Of a DNA stretch of 64,000 nucleotides, positions 19,151-31,802 are shown piece after piece. Both the position numbers and the translations under genes were made by a program. The notes under the pieces are model-generated. The model was not told the origin of the DNA, ran no database searches, and saw only the letters and a list, made by a program, of their open reading frames with translations. Position 1 is the first letter of the stretch. Every line of letters starts with the position of its first letter. This DNA comes from Halomonas getboli (GTDB taxonomy: Bacteria > Pseudomonadota > Gammaproteobacteria > Pseudomonadales > Halomonadaceae), in contig NZ_JALMEW010000003.1 in the NCBI RefSeq assembly GCF_023094245.1, positions 186,001 to 250,000 of the forward strand. The letters are read 5' to 3'.

Positions 19151-20059
19151 TCAGGGCAGCTCTTCGGTCTCCGCGTTTTCCTTCTTGGCCGGGATCAGGT
19201 CGTGGCGCTCGAGCTTGAACACCAGCAGCAGCGCCGCGGCGACGTAGATCGACGAGAAGGTACCGGCCACGACGCCGAGGATCAGCGAGATCGAGAAGTT
19301 GTGGATCATGTCGCCGCCAAGGAAGAACAGCGCGAACAGCACCAGCAGCGTCGTGCCTGACGTGGCCAGGGTGCGCGACAGGGTCTGGTTGATCCCTTCG
19401 TTGAAGATCGTCGGCATGTCGTCGATGCGCGATTTGCGGATGTTCTCGCGAATGCGGTCGTAGACGATGATGGTGTCGTTCAACGAATAGCCGATCACCG
19501 CCATGATGCCGGCGAGCACGGTGAGGTCGAACTCCCACTGGAACAGCGCGAACAGGCCCAGCACGATCACCACGTCGTGGGCGAGCGAGATCAGCGCGCA
19601 CAGGGCGAACTTGTACTGGAAGCGGAAGGCCACGTAGAGCGCCACGCCGGCCATGGCCACCAGCATGCCCATGCCGCTCTGGTCGCGCAGCTGGTCGCCG
19701 ACCTGGGCGCCGACGTATTCGGCGCGTATCAGGTCGACCTGGGGGCCGTTGCCGCTCAGCGCCGAGACGACCTGAGCGCCGACGTCGTTGCTGAAGGTCT
19801 GCTGCAGGCGTACCAGGATCTCGTCGGCGGCGCCGAAGGTCTGCACCTGGAAGTTCTCGAAGCCGCTGTTGGCGAGCAGCGTGCGGATGTCGTCCAGCGA
19901 CGGCGTGGTCGCGTAGTGGAGCTCGACCACCGTGCCGCCGGTGAAGTCGAGGCCGAGATTGAGGTGAAGGAGGGCGAGGGCCGCCACCGAGACGATCGTC
20001 AGCACGATCGAGGCGATGAAGGCGATGCGACGCTTGCCCATGAAATCGAATTGGCGCAT
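19151..20059 (-). CDS. secF: Protein translocase subunit SecF
   Basis: A 302-residue inner-membrane RND-like protein that with SecD uses the proton motive force to aid protein export. One N-terminal transmembrane segment (RRIAFIASIVLTIVSVAAL) and the motif GLDFTGGTVVE are followed by a periplasmic domain and five C-terminal membrane segments, including GYSLNDTIIVYDRIRE, a SecF hallmark. It lies 12 bp after secD. Confidence 0.97.
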   Translation of the reverse strand: MRQFDFMGKRRIAFIASIVLTIVSVAALALLHLNLGLDFTGGTVVELHYATTPSLDDIRTLLANSGFENFQVQTFGAADEILVRLQQTFSNDVGAQVVSALSGNGPQVDLIRAEYVGAQVGDQLRDQSGMGMLVAMAGVALYVAFRFQYKFALCALISLAHDVVIVLGLFALFQWEFDLTVLAGIMAVIGYSLNDTIIVYDRIRENIRKSRIDDMPTIFNEGINQTLSRTLATSGTTLLVLFALFFLGGDMIHNFSISLILGVVAGTFSSIYVAAALLLVFKLERHDLIPAKKENAETEELP

Positions 20060-20071
20060 TGCTCGCGTCTC

Positions 20072-21922
<1,851 letters not shown>

Positions 21923-22066
21923 GGGGCCCTGCCCTCAGGTTGCTGATGATGGGTCGGACGCTGCGCCATCACGAGCACCGGGCGGAGCCGGTCGGCCGGG
22001 CCCCGCCTCGGTGGTCGCAGGGCAGCCCGCACGGCCGGGAGGCGGTGCGGGCGCGAGGGCATCCGG

Positions 22067-22405
22067 TCAGATGGACTTGAGCGTGCCCTTGGGAAGAACG
22101 GAGGCCACGGCGGTCTTCTGGACGCTGACCTCGGTGCCTTCGGCGATTTCCATGGTCAGGAACTCGCTGTCTTCGCTGACCTTGGTGATGCGGCCGATCA
22201 TGCCGCCGCCGATGACGATCTCGTCACCCTTGGACAGGCCGGCGATCAGCTGCTTGTGCTGCTTGGCCCGCTTGGCCTGGGGGCGCCACAGCAGGAAGTA
22301 GAAGATCAGCACGAAGCCGACCAGCATCACGATCTGGGCGATGCCACCGCCCGGAGCGGCGCCAGCGTCCTGGGCCATGGCCGGGGAAATGAGGAAGTCC
22401 AGCAT
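22067..22405 (-). CDS. yajC: Preprotein translocase subunit YajC
   Basis: A 112-residue single-pass membrane protein of the SecDF-YajC holo-translocon. The membrane segment (IVMLVGFVLIFYFLLWRPQ) and the following basic AKRAKQHKQLI region match YajC. It is about 145 bp upstream of secD and follows tgt. Confidence 0.95.
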   Translation of the reverse strand: MLDFLISPAMAQDAGAAPGGGIAQIVMLVGFVLIFYFLLWRPQAKRAKQHKQLIAGLSKGDEIVIGGGMIGRITKVSEDSEFLTMEIAEGTEVSVQKTAVASVLPKGTLKSI

Positions 22406-22455
22406 GTACGACGATCTCCTGAGTCGCGGGGAAACGAGACGCCTGGCAAGGGCGC

Positions 22456-22484
22456 TCGACGGCCGGCGCTAGGCCGGCCGTCGA
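22456..22484 (-). terminator. Hairpin between tgt and yajC
   Basis: A 12-bp perfect stem (22456-22467 with 22473-22484, 5-nt loop) begins directly after the tgt stop codon. No U-tract follows, so it may attenuate rather than end transcription into yajC. Confidence 0.55.
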
Positions 22485-24715
<2,231 letters not shown>

Positions 24716-24817
24716 GGGGTGAAACGTCCGGATGGTGGGAGGAAGAAGGGCGGCTCGGCCGAGCCTTGGCAAGCCGCCTAGGATACCCTGTCGCCGACGC
24801 GAAGTCAGGGGGCGCGA

Positions 24818-24845
24818 TTGACCTCCCGCCCGGCCCACGTATAAT
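24818..24845 (+). promoter_or_regulatory. Promoter of the tRNA-Leu gene
   Basis: TTGACC (24818-24823), 16 bp spacer, TATAAT (24840-24845): a near-consensus sigma-70 promoter 11 bp before the tRNA. Confidence 0.8.
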
Positions 24846-24856
24846 GCTGCGCCGTT

Positions 24857-24943
24857 GCCGGTGTGGCGGAATTGGTAGACGCAGCGGATTCAAAATCCGC
24901 CGGGTGCAAGCCCTTGTCGGTTCGAGTCCGACCACCGGTACCA
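24857..24943 (+). tRNA. tRNA-Leu (anticodon CAA)
   Basis: An 87-nt class II tRNA with a long variable arm. The acceptor GCCGGTG pairs with CACCGGT, the D-loop contains AATTGGTAGACGC, the anticodon stem GCGGA/TCCGC encloses TTCAAAA with CAA as anticodon, the T-arm is GTCGG-TTCGAGT-CCGAC, and the 3' CCA is encoded. It reads UUG codons. Pair 1-72 is G-U, which is acceptable. Confidence 0.96.
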
Positions 24944-25120
24944 TTATATCAAGCACTTACCTCCCTCCTTGTGCTTGTTCTGAATTAGCTTTATTTCAAG
25001 TGTTAACGGAATGACGACGCAGATTCGGCCCGTCGTGTCCTGCCGTGCCCGATTCCCAAGTCCTCCCAGGCTCATGCGCAATGCCATGATCAGGCTTGCT
25101 TTTTAAGCGTTATCTCATTC

Positions 25121-25214
25121 TTGAAATATGAGTTAATAGTGAATAATTCTCATGTGCCGATGACAGCGTTGGCACATCCCCGTACTTGCGCCCTTCCCTG
25201 AGGGCGCTTTTTTT
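25121..25214 (+). ncRNA. Candidate small RNA A (promoter-like element, hairpin, terminator)
   Basis: TTGAAA at 25121 with an AT-rich -10 region near 25143-25148 precedes a hairpin (TGTGCC 25153-25158 with GGCACA 25171-25176) and a strong intrinsic terminator (GCGCCCT 25188-25194 with AGGGCGC 25201-25207, then seven T). No ORF precedes the terminator, so it probably ends a short RNA. Expression is untested. Confidence 0.4.
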
Positions 25215-25285
25215 ATGCCCGCTCAAGATTGAGAAGGCCTCCTGGGATGCCTTTCGAGATCTAATAAAAACTATTCGCATTTGTA

Positions 25286-25427
25286 TTGACGGGCACGCAG
25301 AGAGCGATTAGCTTGAGAGCGTGGCGTTGATGAACCGCCACGGCTGACAGCCGCCAGGGTCAGTGGCTGTCAGATTTTCCTCATTGCTAGTCACGGTCTC
25401 TCGCCGCCTCCTCAGGGCGGCTTTTTT
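25286..25427 (+). ncRNA. Candidate small RNA B, about 108 nt, three stem-loops
   Basis: A promoter-like TTGACG (25286-25291) with 17-bp spacing to TAGCTT (25309-25314) would start RNA near 25320. The predicted RNA contains stem 1 (25320-25326 with 25336-25342, 7 bp), stem 2 (25344-25352 with 25365-25373, 9 bp) and a terminator (GCCGCC 25403-25408 with GGCGGC 25416-25421, then six T). All stems are perfect. The terminator end resembles that of candidate A (AGGGCG, then CT-run, ATGCC), suggesting related units. Confidence 0.5.
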
Positions 25428-25484
25428 ATGCCGGCATACCCGACCGCAGGGGAACAGGCCTGTGTTGTGACCGCGCCGGATGTC

Positions 25485-26297
25485 TCAGTCGAGGCTGGTG
25501 TCGCGGATGACGGCGTTGATCAGGCAATAGAGGCCGTAGCTTGCCAGGCCGAGGGCGACCACGCCGAGCAGCCCGGGGCCGAAGGGCTGGGCGGCCAGCA
25601 CGTTGAGCGCGCCGCCCAGGCCCTGGGCCTCGTCGGGATCGGTGCGCCAGGCCGCCAGGCACAGGAACAGGCCGATCATCTGGAACACCAGGCCGCGGGC
25701 GGAGAGGCCCCAGCGGGTGACGATATTAGCCAGCCGTCGCTGTAGCGGTCCCAGGTCCTGGCGATACCAGTTCTTGAGGTAGGTCTGGCGGATGGCGCGC
25801 CACAGCTGGCGCAGGCCGATGGCGATGAATATCAGGCCGACGGCGAAGATCACGTAGAGCCCGCCCTGGTGGCTCATTACCTGGGCGGTGCGGTCGCTGG
25901 CCGCGTCGTTGCCCGAGGTCTCGGCGACATCGCGCAGCAGGTCGAGGCAATAGGCGCTGAGGCTGGCATGGATGAGGCCGCTGACCAGGAAGCCGAGCCG
26001 CGTGACCAGCCCCTTGGGGCCGTGCCCGGCGTCCTCGGTGTCCAGCAGCGCCTGCAGGAAGCGCCAGGCGGCGTAGGCGGCGAGTCCCACGCCCAGAGCG
26101 ATGATCATCGGGTCGCCGAAGGGCTGAGCGGCCAGGCCGAACAACGCTTCCTTGGTGCCCACGTTGTCGCCGCCCAGGCCGATCGCCGCCAGGAAGGCCA
26201 GGCCGCCCACCAGCAGGTAGACGATGCCCTTGGCGGCATAGCCGATGGCGGCTGCGAGGGCCACGCCCCGCGTCAGTCGGGAATCGGATCTTGGCAT
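25485..26297 (-). CDS. DUF1206 family membrane protein
   Basis: A 270-residue integral membrane protein with six predicted membrane segments arranged as three internal repeats, each starting with a pattern like R-G-x-x-x-x-x-G-Y-x-x-K-G-x-V-Y or R-L-G-F-x-V-S-G-L-I-H. This is the DUF1206 pattern as I remember it; the function is unknown. The ATG at 26297 has GGAG 6 bases upstream and is preferred to an in-frame TTG 30 bases earlier. It lies 22 bp after the ExoD-like gene, so the two are probably co-transcribed. Confidence 0.8.
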   Translation of the reverse strand: MPRSDSRLTRGVALAAAIGYAAKGIVYLLVGGLAFLAAIGLGGDNVGTKEALFGLAAQPFGDPMIIALGVGLAAYAAWRFLQALLDTEDAGHGPKGLVTRLGFLVSGLIHASLSAYCLDLLRDVAETSGNDAASDRTAQVMSHQGGLYVIFAVGLIFIAIGLRQLWRAIRQTYLKNWYRQDLGPLQRRLANIVTRWGLSARGLVFQMIGLFLCLAAWRTDPDEAQGLGGALNVLAAQPFGPGLLGVVALGLASYGLYCLINAVIRDTSLD

Positions 26298-26319
26298 CGC
26301 AGGCTCCGGCGTCGACGTG

Positions 26320-26934
26320 TCAGGCAAGGCCCATGACCACCAGGGTCAGGGTGGTGCCGGTCAGCAGATAGGCTGCCAACGCCATCAGGCCGTCCTCGGC
26401 AAGCAGCGCCAGGCCGAAGAGCGTCAGCGCCAGGCCGCCCCCGTTGGCGGAGAAGGGCACCAGCTCCATCGGCGGCATGGCCAGTCCGATCAGCAGACAG
26501 GTCAGCGCCACCGGCAGGTGAGCCGGGGCGCGGGTGAGCCAAACCAGCCGCGCGCGCAGATAGCGATCGACCCATTGGGCGGGTCGCATCATCGCGCCGG
26601 TCACCCGCACGAACCGCGACCGTGACACCCGCCGCTCGAGCAAAACGCGCGGCAGCCAGAAGTGCTCGCGGCCGAGCAGCAGCTGGGCGGCCACCAGCAC
26701 CACCAGCGCCGCCATCAGGGTGGGCACGCCGGGAATGTCGCCGATCAGCGGCGCCAGGGTGACGAGCCCGGCGATCAGCAGGAAGGGCGCGAAGCTGCGC
26801 CGGCCCACCGTGTCGAGGATCGCCCCCAGGCTCACATCGTCGCGCTGCTCCCCGGCCTGCTGCACCTGGCTGATCAGCGTCGTCAGGCTGCTGGGGCATG
26901 CCTGGGGTGGGGCTGGCTGGGCGTCGTCGGTCAT
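26320..26934 (-). CDS. exoD: ExoD-like exopolysaccharide-associated membrane protein
   Basis: A 204-residue protein with a short cytoplasmic N-terminus and about four hydrophobic segments. The pattern GRRSFAPFLLIAGLVTLAP followed by IGDIPGVPTLMA and QLLLGREHFWLP is characteristic of the ExoD family (COG3932), first linked to exopolysaccharide production in Sinorhizobium. The start at 26934 (MTDDAQP) is the first sensible ATG; the open frame extends far upstream but is not protein-like. It pairs with DUF1206. Confidence 0.82.
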   Translation of the reverse strand: MTDDAQPAPPQACPSSLTTLISQVQQAGEQRDDVSLGAILDTVGRRSFAPFLLIAGLVTLAPLIGDIPGVPTLMAALVVLVAAQLLLGREHFWLPRVLLERRVSRSRFVRVTGAMMRPAQWVDRYLRARLVWLTRAPAHLPVALTCLLIGLAMPPMELVPFSANGGGLALTLFGLALLAEDGLMALAAYLLTGTTLTLVVMGLA

Positions 26935-27157
26935 GCGGCTCCTGCCGTGCGAGTGAAGGATGGCACTGCCGGTACCAGGGTCACCCGGCCGGGCCATGAC
27001 CGTCCAGTCTCGTCGGCACACGCGCAGGCTAGCGGCTCGGTCGAGCAGCCGGCATTGCAATATCGTATGCTGGGCGATCAGTTTCCCTTCGGCGCCGGCG
27101 TCCGCTGGCATCGCCGGCCAACACTCGATAACAAGCATCGATAACAAGGAGACCGTC

Positions 27158-27775
27158 ATGCCGTTTTCGCTCTGGATGTCACTGGCCGCCATCTGTGCCA
27201 TGGGGGCGATGTCGCCCGGGCCGAGCCTGGCGATGGTGCTGCGCCATACCCTGGGCGGCGGGCGCGTGCCGGGCATCGCGGCGGCGGTCGCGCACGCGCT
27301 GGGCGTGGGGCTCTATGCGCTGCTGACCGTGTGGGGGCTGGGGGCGCTGATCGTACGCTTTCCGACGCTGTTCCAGGCCATCACCTGGGGCGGGGCGGCC
27401 TATCTGGCCTGGCTCGGCCTCAAGGCGCTACGCGCCGGCCGCGGCGGGGCGCTGGACGCTCGGGCGATGGCCACCACGCGGGGCCAGGCGGTCCGCGACG
27501 GCATGCTGGTGGCGCTCGGCAATCCCAAGCTGATCCTGTTCTTCGTGGCCCTGCTCAGTCAGTTCGTGACGCCGGACATGAGCCTGGCCGCCCGAGCGAT
27601 CATCGTGCTCACGGCGGTGGTCATCGACGGCGGCTGGTACGTGCTGGTGGCGGTCGGTCTCTCTCATTCGCGGGTGCTGCCCTGGCTGCAGGCGCGGGCG
27701 CATTGGATCAACCGCATCACCGGCGTGCTGCTGCTGGGGCTGGCGCTGCGCGTGGTGGCGGGGCCGATCGTCTGA
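27158..27775 (+). CDS. LysE/RhtB family amino acid exporter
   Basis: A 205-residue membrane protein with about six hydrophobic segments and the family signature MSPGPSLAMVLRHTLGGGR near residue 18, plus the later GNPKLILFFVALLSQF. Members export amino acids such as lysine, threonine or homoserine lactone; the substrate cannot be told here. AAGGAG precedes the ATG. Two copies of CGATAACAAG directly upstream may be a regulatory repeat. Confidence 0.88.
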   Translation: MPFSLWMSLAAICAMGAMSPGPSLAMVLRHTLGGGRVPGIAAAVAHALGVGLYALLTVWGLGALIVRFPTLFQAITWGGAAYLAWLGLKALRAGRGGALDARAMATTRGQAVRDGMLVALGNPKLILFFVALLSQFVTPDMSLAARAIIVLTAVVIDGGWYVLVAVGLSHSRVLPWLQARAHWINRITGVLLLGLALRVVAGPIV

Positions 27776-27855
27776 GCCCAGCGTTGACCGCTTCGGCGAG
27801 CAGGCTGTTGCAGCTTTGTTACGCTGTGTAAGTCGCTTCCACCGGAATTCCGTCA

Positions 27856-29058
27856 ATGAATGTGCCTTCTTCCCCGGCACCGGCACTGGTGCTCGAGGAC
27901 GATGCCGACGCGGCCGCCGCCCTGGCGGTCCAGCTTCGGACACTGGGCATGGATACCCACTACTGTCGCCACGCCGGCCAGCTGATCGATGAGGTCGTGG
28001 CCCGACGCCCGCCGCTGGTCGTCATCGGCCTGGCCTTCGGCGGCGAGGAAGACATCGCCGTGCTGCGTCGGCTGGCCGAGTGCGGCCACGCCGGCCGGGT
28101 GCTGCTGCTCAGCGGCGTCGAGCGCAAGGTGGCTCGCCTCGTCGAACGTCTGGGCGAGGAGCTCGGCCTCGCCATGCTGGGATGGCTGGACAAGCCCGTG
28201 CGGCTGGCCGAGCTGCGCCAGCGCCTGGTCGGCCTGGCCTCATTCTGCCCCGCCGCGCCGGCCCCCGCGCCGTTGGTCGATGCCCGGGCGCTGGAACTTG
28301 CCTTCGCCCGTCAGGAGCTGATCCTCCACTACCAGCCCCAGTTCGATCTGGCCTCGGGGCGCCTGTCCGGCGTGGAGGCGCTGGTGCGCTGGCAGCACCC
28401 CGAGGCCGGGCTGCTGACCCCGGGGGGCTTCCTGCCGCTGCTGAGCCGGGAGCAGAGCCGCCTGCTGACGCGGCGGGTGCTGCGCCTGGCCATGCTGGAT
28501 GCGGCGCGCTGGCGTCGCGACGGGGTGGCGATCTCGCTATCGATGAACGTGACGCCCGATGACCTGCTGTGTCCGGAGCTGGTGAACCTGGTGCGCACGG
28601 GGTGGCACGAGGCGGGGGGCATGCCGCTGGTGCTGGAGGTCACCGAGGCCTCGGCCATGCGGGATGAGCTGCTTGGCAGCGAGGCAGCCGCCCGGCTGCA
28701 TCTGTCGGGGCTCGAGGTGTCGGTGGACGACTTCGGCGTCGGCTTCTCGTCGCTGTCGCGGCTGCAGCGTCTGCCGGTCAGCGAGCTCAAGATCGACCGC
28801 AGCTTCGTCAGTCGCCTCCACGAGGATGCGCAGGATGCCGCCATCGTCGAGGCCGTGGCGCTGCTCGGCCGACGCCTGGGCATCCGAGTGGTGGCGGAGG
28901 GCGTCGAAGACCTGGCCTGCCTAGCGCCGCTGGCGCGTTTCGGCTGCACCCACGTGCAGGGCTTCGGGCTGGCGCGGCCGATGCCGGCCGACGAGATTCC
29001 GGCGCTGGCCGGCGGACTGTCGCCGTTGAACGTGACCGCCAGGCTCGGCCAGGCCTAG
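27856..29058 (+). CDS. EAL-domain c-di-GMP phosphodiesterase with degenerate receiver domain
   Basis: A 400-residue two-domain protein. Residues about 9-125 have a CheY-like receiver fold (LVLEDDADAA acidic pair, conserved K in LDKPV), but the phospho-acceptor position reads VVIGLAFGG, with Gly instead of Asp. Residues about 130-385 form an EAL domain with all catalytic residues I can check: VEALVRW, MNVTPDD, LEVTE, DDFGVGFSS, KIDRSF, EGVED and QGFGLARPM. It should degrade c-di-GMP, but control by phosphorylation is doubtful. No histidine kinase is adjacent. Confidence 0.9.
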   Translation: MNVPSSPAPALVLEDDADAAAALAVQLRTLGMDTHYCRHAGQLIDEVVARRPPLVVIGLAFGGEEDIAVLRRLAECGHAGRVLLLSGVERKVARLVERLGEELGLAMLGWLDKPVRLAELRQRLVGLASFCPAAPAPAPLVDARALELAFARQELILHYQPQFDLASGRLSGVEALVRWQHPEAGLLTPGGFLPLLSREQSRLLTRRVLRLAMLDAARWRRDGVAISLSMNVTPDDLLCPELVNLVRTGWHEAGGMPLVLEVTEASAMRDELLGSEAAARLHLSGLEVSVDDFGVGFSSLSRLQRLPVSELKIDRSFVSRLHEDAQDAAIVEAVALLGRRLGIRVVAEGVEDLACLAPLARFGCTHVQGFGLARPMPADEIPALAGGLSPLNVTARLGQA

Positions 29059-29083
29059 GCCCGTCGATGGATGCCGGGCCCCG

Positions 29084-30736
29084 TCAGCTCGGCAGGCGGG
29101 CGAGGATCTCGTCCAGCGGCGCATCGACGGGCATGACCCCGTAAGCGCCGCCGACGTGATCGCCCAGCCGGCTGCGGCAGAAGCTGTGGCCCACCGCCGG
29201 CGGGGCGTGGCGCAGCAGCAGCGCGGCCTGAAGGCACTGGGCGAGGCGCTGGGTCAGCCAGCGGGCGCGGGGCTCGAGCGTCTCGGGTGGCTCGCCGATC
29301 AGGCCCTCCAGTTCGGCCACGGCGCGGTCGAGCTCGGTGGACTCGCCCTGCACCGCATCGAGCTCCTCGCGCAGCGCGGCCAGCGCCTCGGGATGGCGGC
29401 CGAGCACGCGCAGCACGTCCAGGCAGATCACGTTGCCGGAGCCCTCCCAGATCGAGTTGACCGGCGCCTCGCGGTAGAGCCGCGCCAGCGGCGTTTCCTC
29501 CACGTAGCCGATGCCGCCCAGGCACTCCATGGCCTCGGCCAGAAAGCCCGGCGCGCGCTTGTTGTGCCAGTACTTGGCCAGTGCCGGCAGCAGCCGGGCC
29601 AGGGCGCGCTCGCGGTCGTCGCCCCGCGCGGCGCCGTCGAAGGCCCGGGCGGTGCGCAGGGCGAGCGCCACGCCGGCCTCCACCTCCAGCGCCATGTCGG
29701 CGATCAGCGTGCACATCAGCGGCTGCTCGGCCAGCCGCCGGCCGAAGGCGTGGCGATGCTGGACGAAGCGCCAGGCCTCGACGAGCCCCTGGCGCATCAT
29801 CGCCACCGGGGCGGTGGCGGCGTCCAGCCGGGTCTGCTGCACCATCGCCAGGATGGTCACCACGCCGCGGCCGGGCTCGCCCAGCGGCCGGGCCCAGGCG
29901 TCGCGGTACTCGATTTCCGCCGAGGCGTTGGCGCGGTTACCGCACTTGTCCTTGAGGCGCTGCAGCTCGATCGGATTGCGCGTGCCGTCCGGGGCGAAGC
30001 GCGGTACCAGGAAGCAGCCGAGACCCTCGTTGGTCTGCGCCAGGGTCAGGAAGGCGTCGGACATGGGCGCGCTGCAGAACCACTTGTGGCCGGTCAGCCG
30101 CCAGCCGTCGCCGGTGGCTTCGGCTCGGGTGGTGTTGGCGCGCACGTCGCTGCCGCCCTGCTTCTCGGTCATCGCCATGCCGAAGGTCAGGGCGTTCTTC
30201 TGCTCCGCGGGCAGCGCCCGAGGATCGTAGTCCCAGGCCAGCAGCTTTGGCGCCCACTCGGTCATGGCCTCGGGCGAGGCACGCAGCGCCGGCAGGGCGG
30301 CGTGGGTCATGGTCACCGGGCAGCAGAAGCCCGGCTCGGCCTGGGTCAGCAGGTAGAGGGCGGCGACGTGGGCCTGATGGCCGCCGCGGCCTTCCTCCTG
30401 CCAGGCCACGGCGTGCCAGCCGTGATCCAGCGCCAGGTGCATCAGCTCGTGATAGGCGGGGTGATAGGCGACCTCGTCGAGGCGTCGGCCGTGGCGGTCG
30501 AACAGCCTGAGCTCGGGCGGGTGGTGATTCACCGCTTCGCCCAGCGCCTGCACCCGCCGGCTGCCTACCTCGCGGCCCAGCGAGGCCAGGCGGCGGGCGA
30601 CCCAGTCCGGAGCCTCCCGCGCGAGCGCCTCCTGAAGCGGGGTGTCGTCGGCGAGGGCGTCGCGGTCCTCGGGCGGGGGCGGCTGGTTGGTCACCGTATG
30701 GGTGGCCAGCCGGTCGCGGGGCGCGTGGTCGTGCAT
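29084..30736 (-). CDS. aidB: AidB-like acyl-CoA dehydrogenase
   Basis: A 550-residue flavoprotein of the AidB branch of acyl-CoA dehydrogenases. The N-terminus THTVTNQPPPPEDRDALA, the FAD-binding MAMTEKQGGSDVRANTT and the helical region FLAEAMECLGGIGYVEETP are typical. AidB of E. coli is induced by alkylation and binds DNA; the C-terminal tail here is compatible, but metabolic acyl-CoA dehydrogenase activity cannot be excluded. GGAGGT precedes the ATG. It converges with the EAL gene. Confidence 0.88.
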   Translation of the reverse strand: MHDHAPRDRLATHTVTNQPPPPEDRDALADDTPLQEALAREAPDWVARRLASLGREVGSRRVQALGEAVNHHPPELRLFDRHGRRLDEVAYHPAYHELMHLALDHGWHAVAWQEEGRGGHQAHVAALYLLTQAEPGFCCPVTMTHAALPALRASPEAMTEWAPKLLAWDYDPRALPAEQKNALTFGMAMTEKQGGSDVRANTTRAEATGDGWRLTGHKWFCSAPMSDAFLTLAQTNEGLGCFLVPRFAPDGTRNPIELQRLKDKCGNRANASAEIEYRDAWARPLGEPGRGVVTILAMVQQTRLDAATAPVAMMRQGLVEAWRFVQHRHAFGRRLAEQPLMCTLIADMALEVEAGVALALRTARAFDGAARGDDRERALARLLPALAKYWHNKRAPGFLAEAMECLGGIGYVEETPLARLYREAPVNSIWEGSGNVICLDVLRVLGRHPEALAALREELDAVQGESTELDRAVAELEGLIGEPPETLEPRARWLTQRLAQCLQAALLLRHAPPAVGHSFCRSRLGDHVGGAYGVMPVDAPLDEILARLPS

Positions 30737-30820
30737 GGCGGACCTCCGGCAGGCGGACTCCCCTGAGCATGGTGGCTGCCGGCGGGGCGGTCAAAGCCCG
30801 GGATACCTGGTGCCCGGAGC

Positions 30821-31663
30821 CTAGAGCGAGGTACGCACCGACCACAGCTCGGGAAAGAACTGCAGATCCAGCGCCTTGACCAGATAGTTCACCCCCGCGG
30901 TGCCGCCGGTGCCGCGACGATAGCCGATGATGCGTTCTACCGTCTTCATGTGGCTGAAGCGCCACTTCTGGAAGTTGTACTCCAGGTCGACCAGCTTCTC
31001 GGCCAGCTCGTAGAGGTCCCAGTGGGTGGCGGTGTCGCGGTAGACCGCCGCCCAGGCGGCCTCGACCTCGGGCGAGGCGACGTAGGGTTCGGCCCAGTCG
31101 CGTGCCAGGTGGCCGTCGGGAATGGCGAAGCCGCGCGCGGCGAGGCGCTGCAGCACGATGTCGTACAGGCTCGGCGCCTGCAGCACCGCGGTCAGGTGGG
31201 CGTAGTGGCCGGGATGGGCGCGGTGGGCCTCGACCATCCTGGCGTTCTTGTTGCCGAGCAGGAACTCGAGCTCGCGGTACTGAAAGGACTGGAAGCCCGA
31301 GCTCTGGCCCAGCTCGTCGCGAAAGCTCGAGTAGTCCGCCGGCGTCATGGTCACCAGCACCTCCCAGGCCTTGATCAGCTGCTCCTGGATGCGGGCGACC
31401 CGGGTCAGCATCTTGAACGCCGGGCGCAGCTCGTCGCGGCGGATGCAGTCGGCGGCGCCGTGGGCCTCGTGCAGGCACAGCTTCATCCACAGCTCCGAGG
31501 CCTGATGGATGACGATGAACAGCATCTCGTCGTGCTGACGGGAGCGCGGATGCTGGCAGTCCAGCAGGGTCTCCAGGCCCAGGTACTGGCCATAGCTCAT
31601 GTCCTGGTCCCAGTGGATGGCTTCGTTGTCGAGGTCGACGCGGTGCTGGCGCGAGTCGGTCAT
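30821..31663 (-). CDS. kynA: Tryptophan 2,3-dioxygenase
   Basis: A 280-residue heme enzyme that opens the indole ring of tryptophan to N-formylkynurenine. Motifs include MSYGQYLGLETLLDCQHP, HDEMLFIVIHQASELWMK and the C-terminal heme-His region KWRFSHMKTVERIIG with GTGGTAGVNYL. The other kynurenine pathway genes (kynB, kynU) are not in the window. It lies 84 bp upstream of the aidB-like gene on the same strand, with GGAG before its ATG. Confidence 0.96.
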   Translation of the reverse strand: MTDSRQHRVDLDNEAIHWDQDMSYGQYLGLETLLDCQHPRSRQHDEMLFIVIHQASELWMKLCLHEAHGAADCIRRDELRPAFKMLTRVARIQEQLIKAWEVLVTMTPADYSSFRDELGQSSGFQSFQYRELEFLLGNKNARMVEAHRAHPGHYAHLTAVLQAPSLYDIVLQRLAARGFAIPDGHLARDWAEPYVASPEVEAAWAAVYRDTATHWDLYELAEKLVDLEYNFQKWRFSHMKTVERIIGYRRGTGGTAGVNYLVKALDLQFFPELWSVRTSL

Positions 31664-31802
31664 GGGGGCTCCTGGAAAACAGCGGGCATGACGTCGACTC
31701 TACGCCGTGCCAGCGTGGATGAGGATGGCGCGCCATGGACGCTGGCGCGTGACGCTCCGCGCCGGACTGAGTAGGCTGAAGACATTTCCCCGGAGAGCCA
31801 CG

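Larger units (their letters stand above)
24944..25484. other. AT-richer non-coding region downstream of tRNA-Leu
   Basis: About 540 bp without a credible protein gene, clearly richer in A and T than the rest of the window. It holds a hairpin right after the tRNA (CAAGCAC 24950-24956 with GTGCTTG 24971-24977), two hairpin-plus-terminator units described separately, and little else I can assign. tRNA 3' ends are common integration sites, but no integrase or clear direct repeat of the tRNA end was seen. Confidence 0.6.

Noticed and set aside
24857..25484. Integrated mobile element at tRNA-Leu
   Set aside because: No integrase, no duplicated tRNA end and no cargo genes; only a difference in base composition is seen.
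26935..27276. Longer ExoD-like protein starting at 27276
   Set aside because: The additional 114 residues have no membrane or domain pattern and run through the divergent promoter region of the LysE-type gene.
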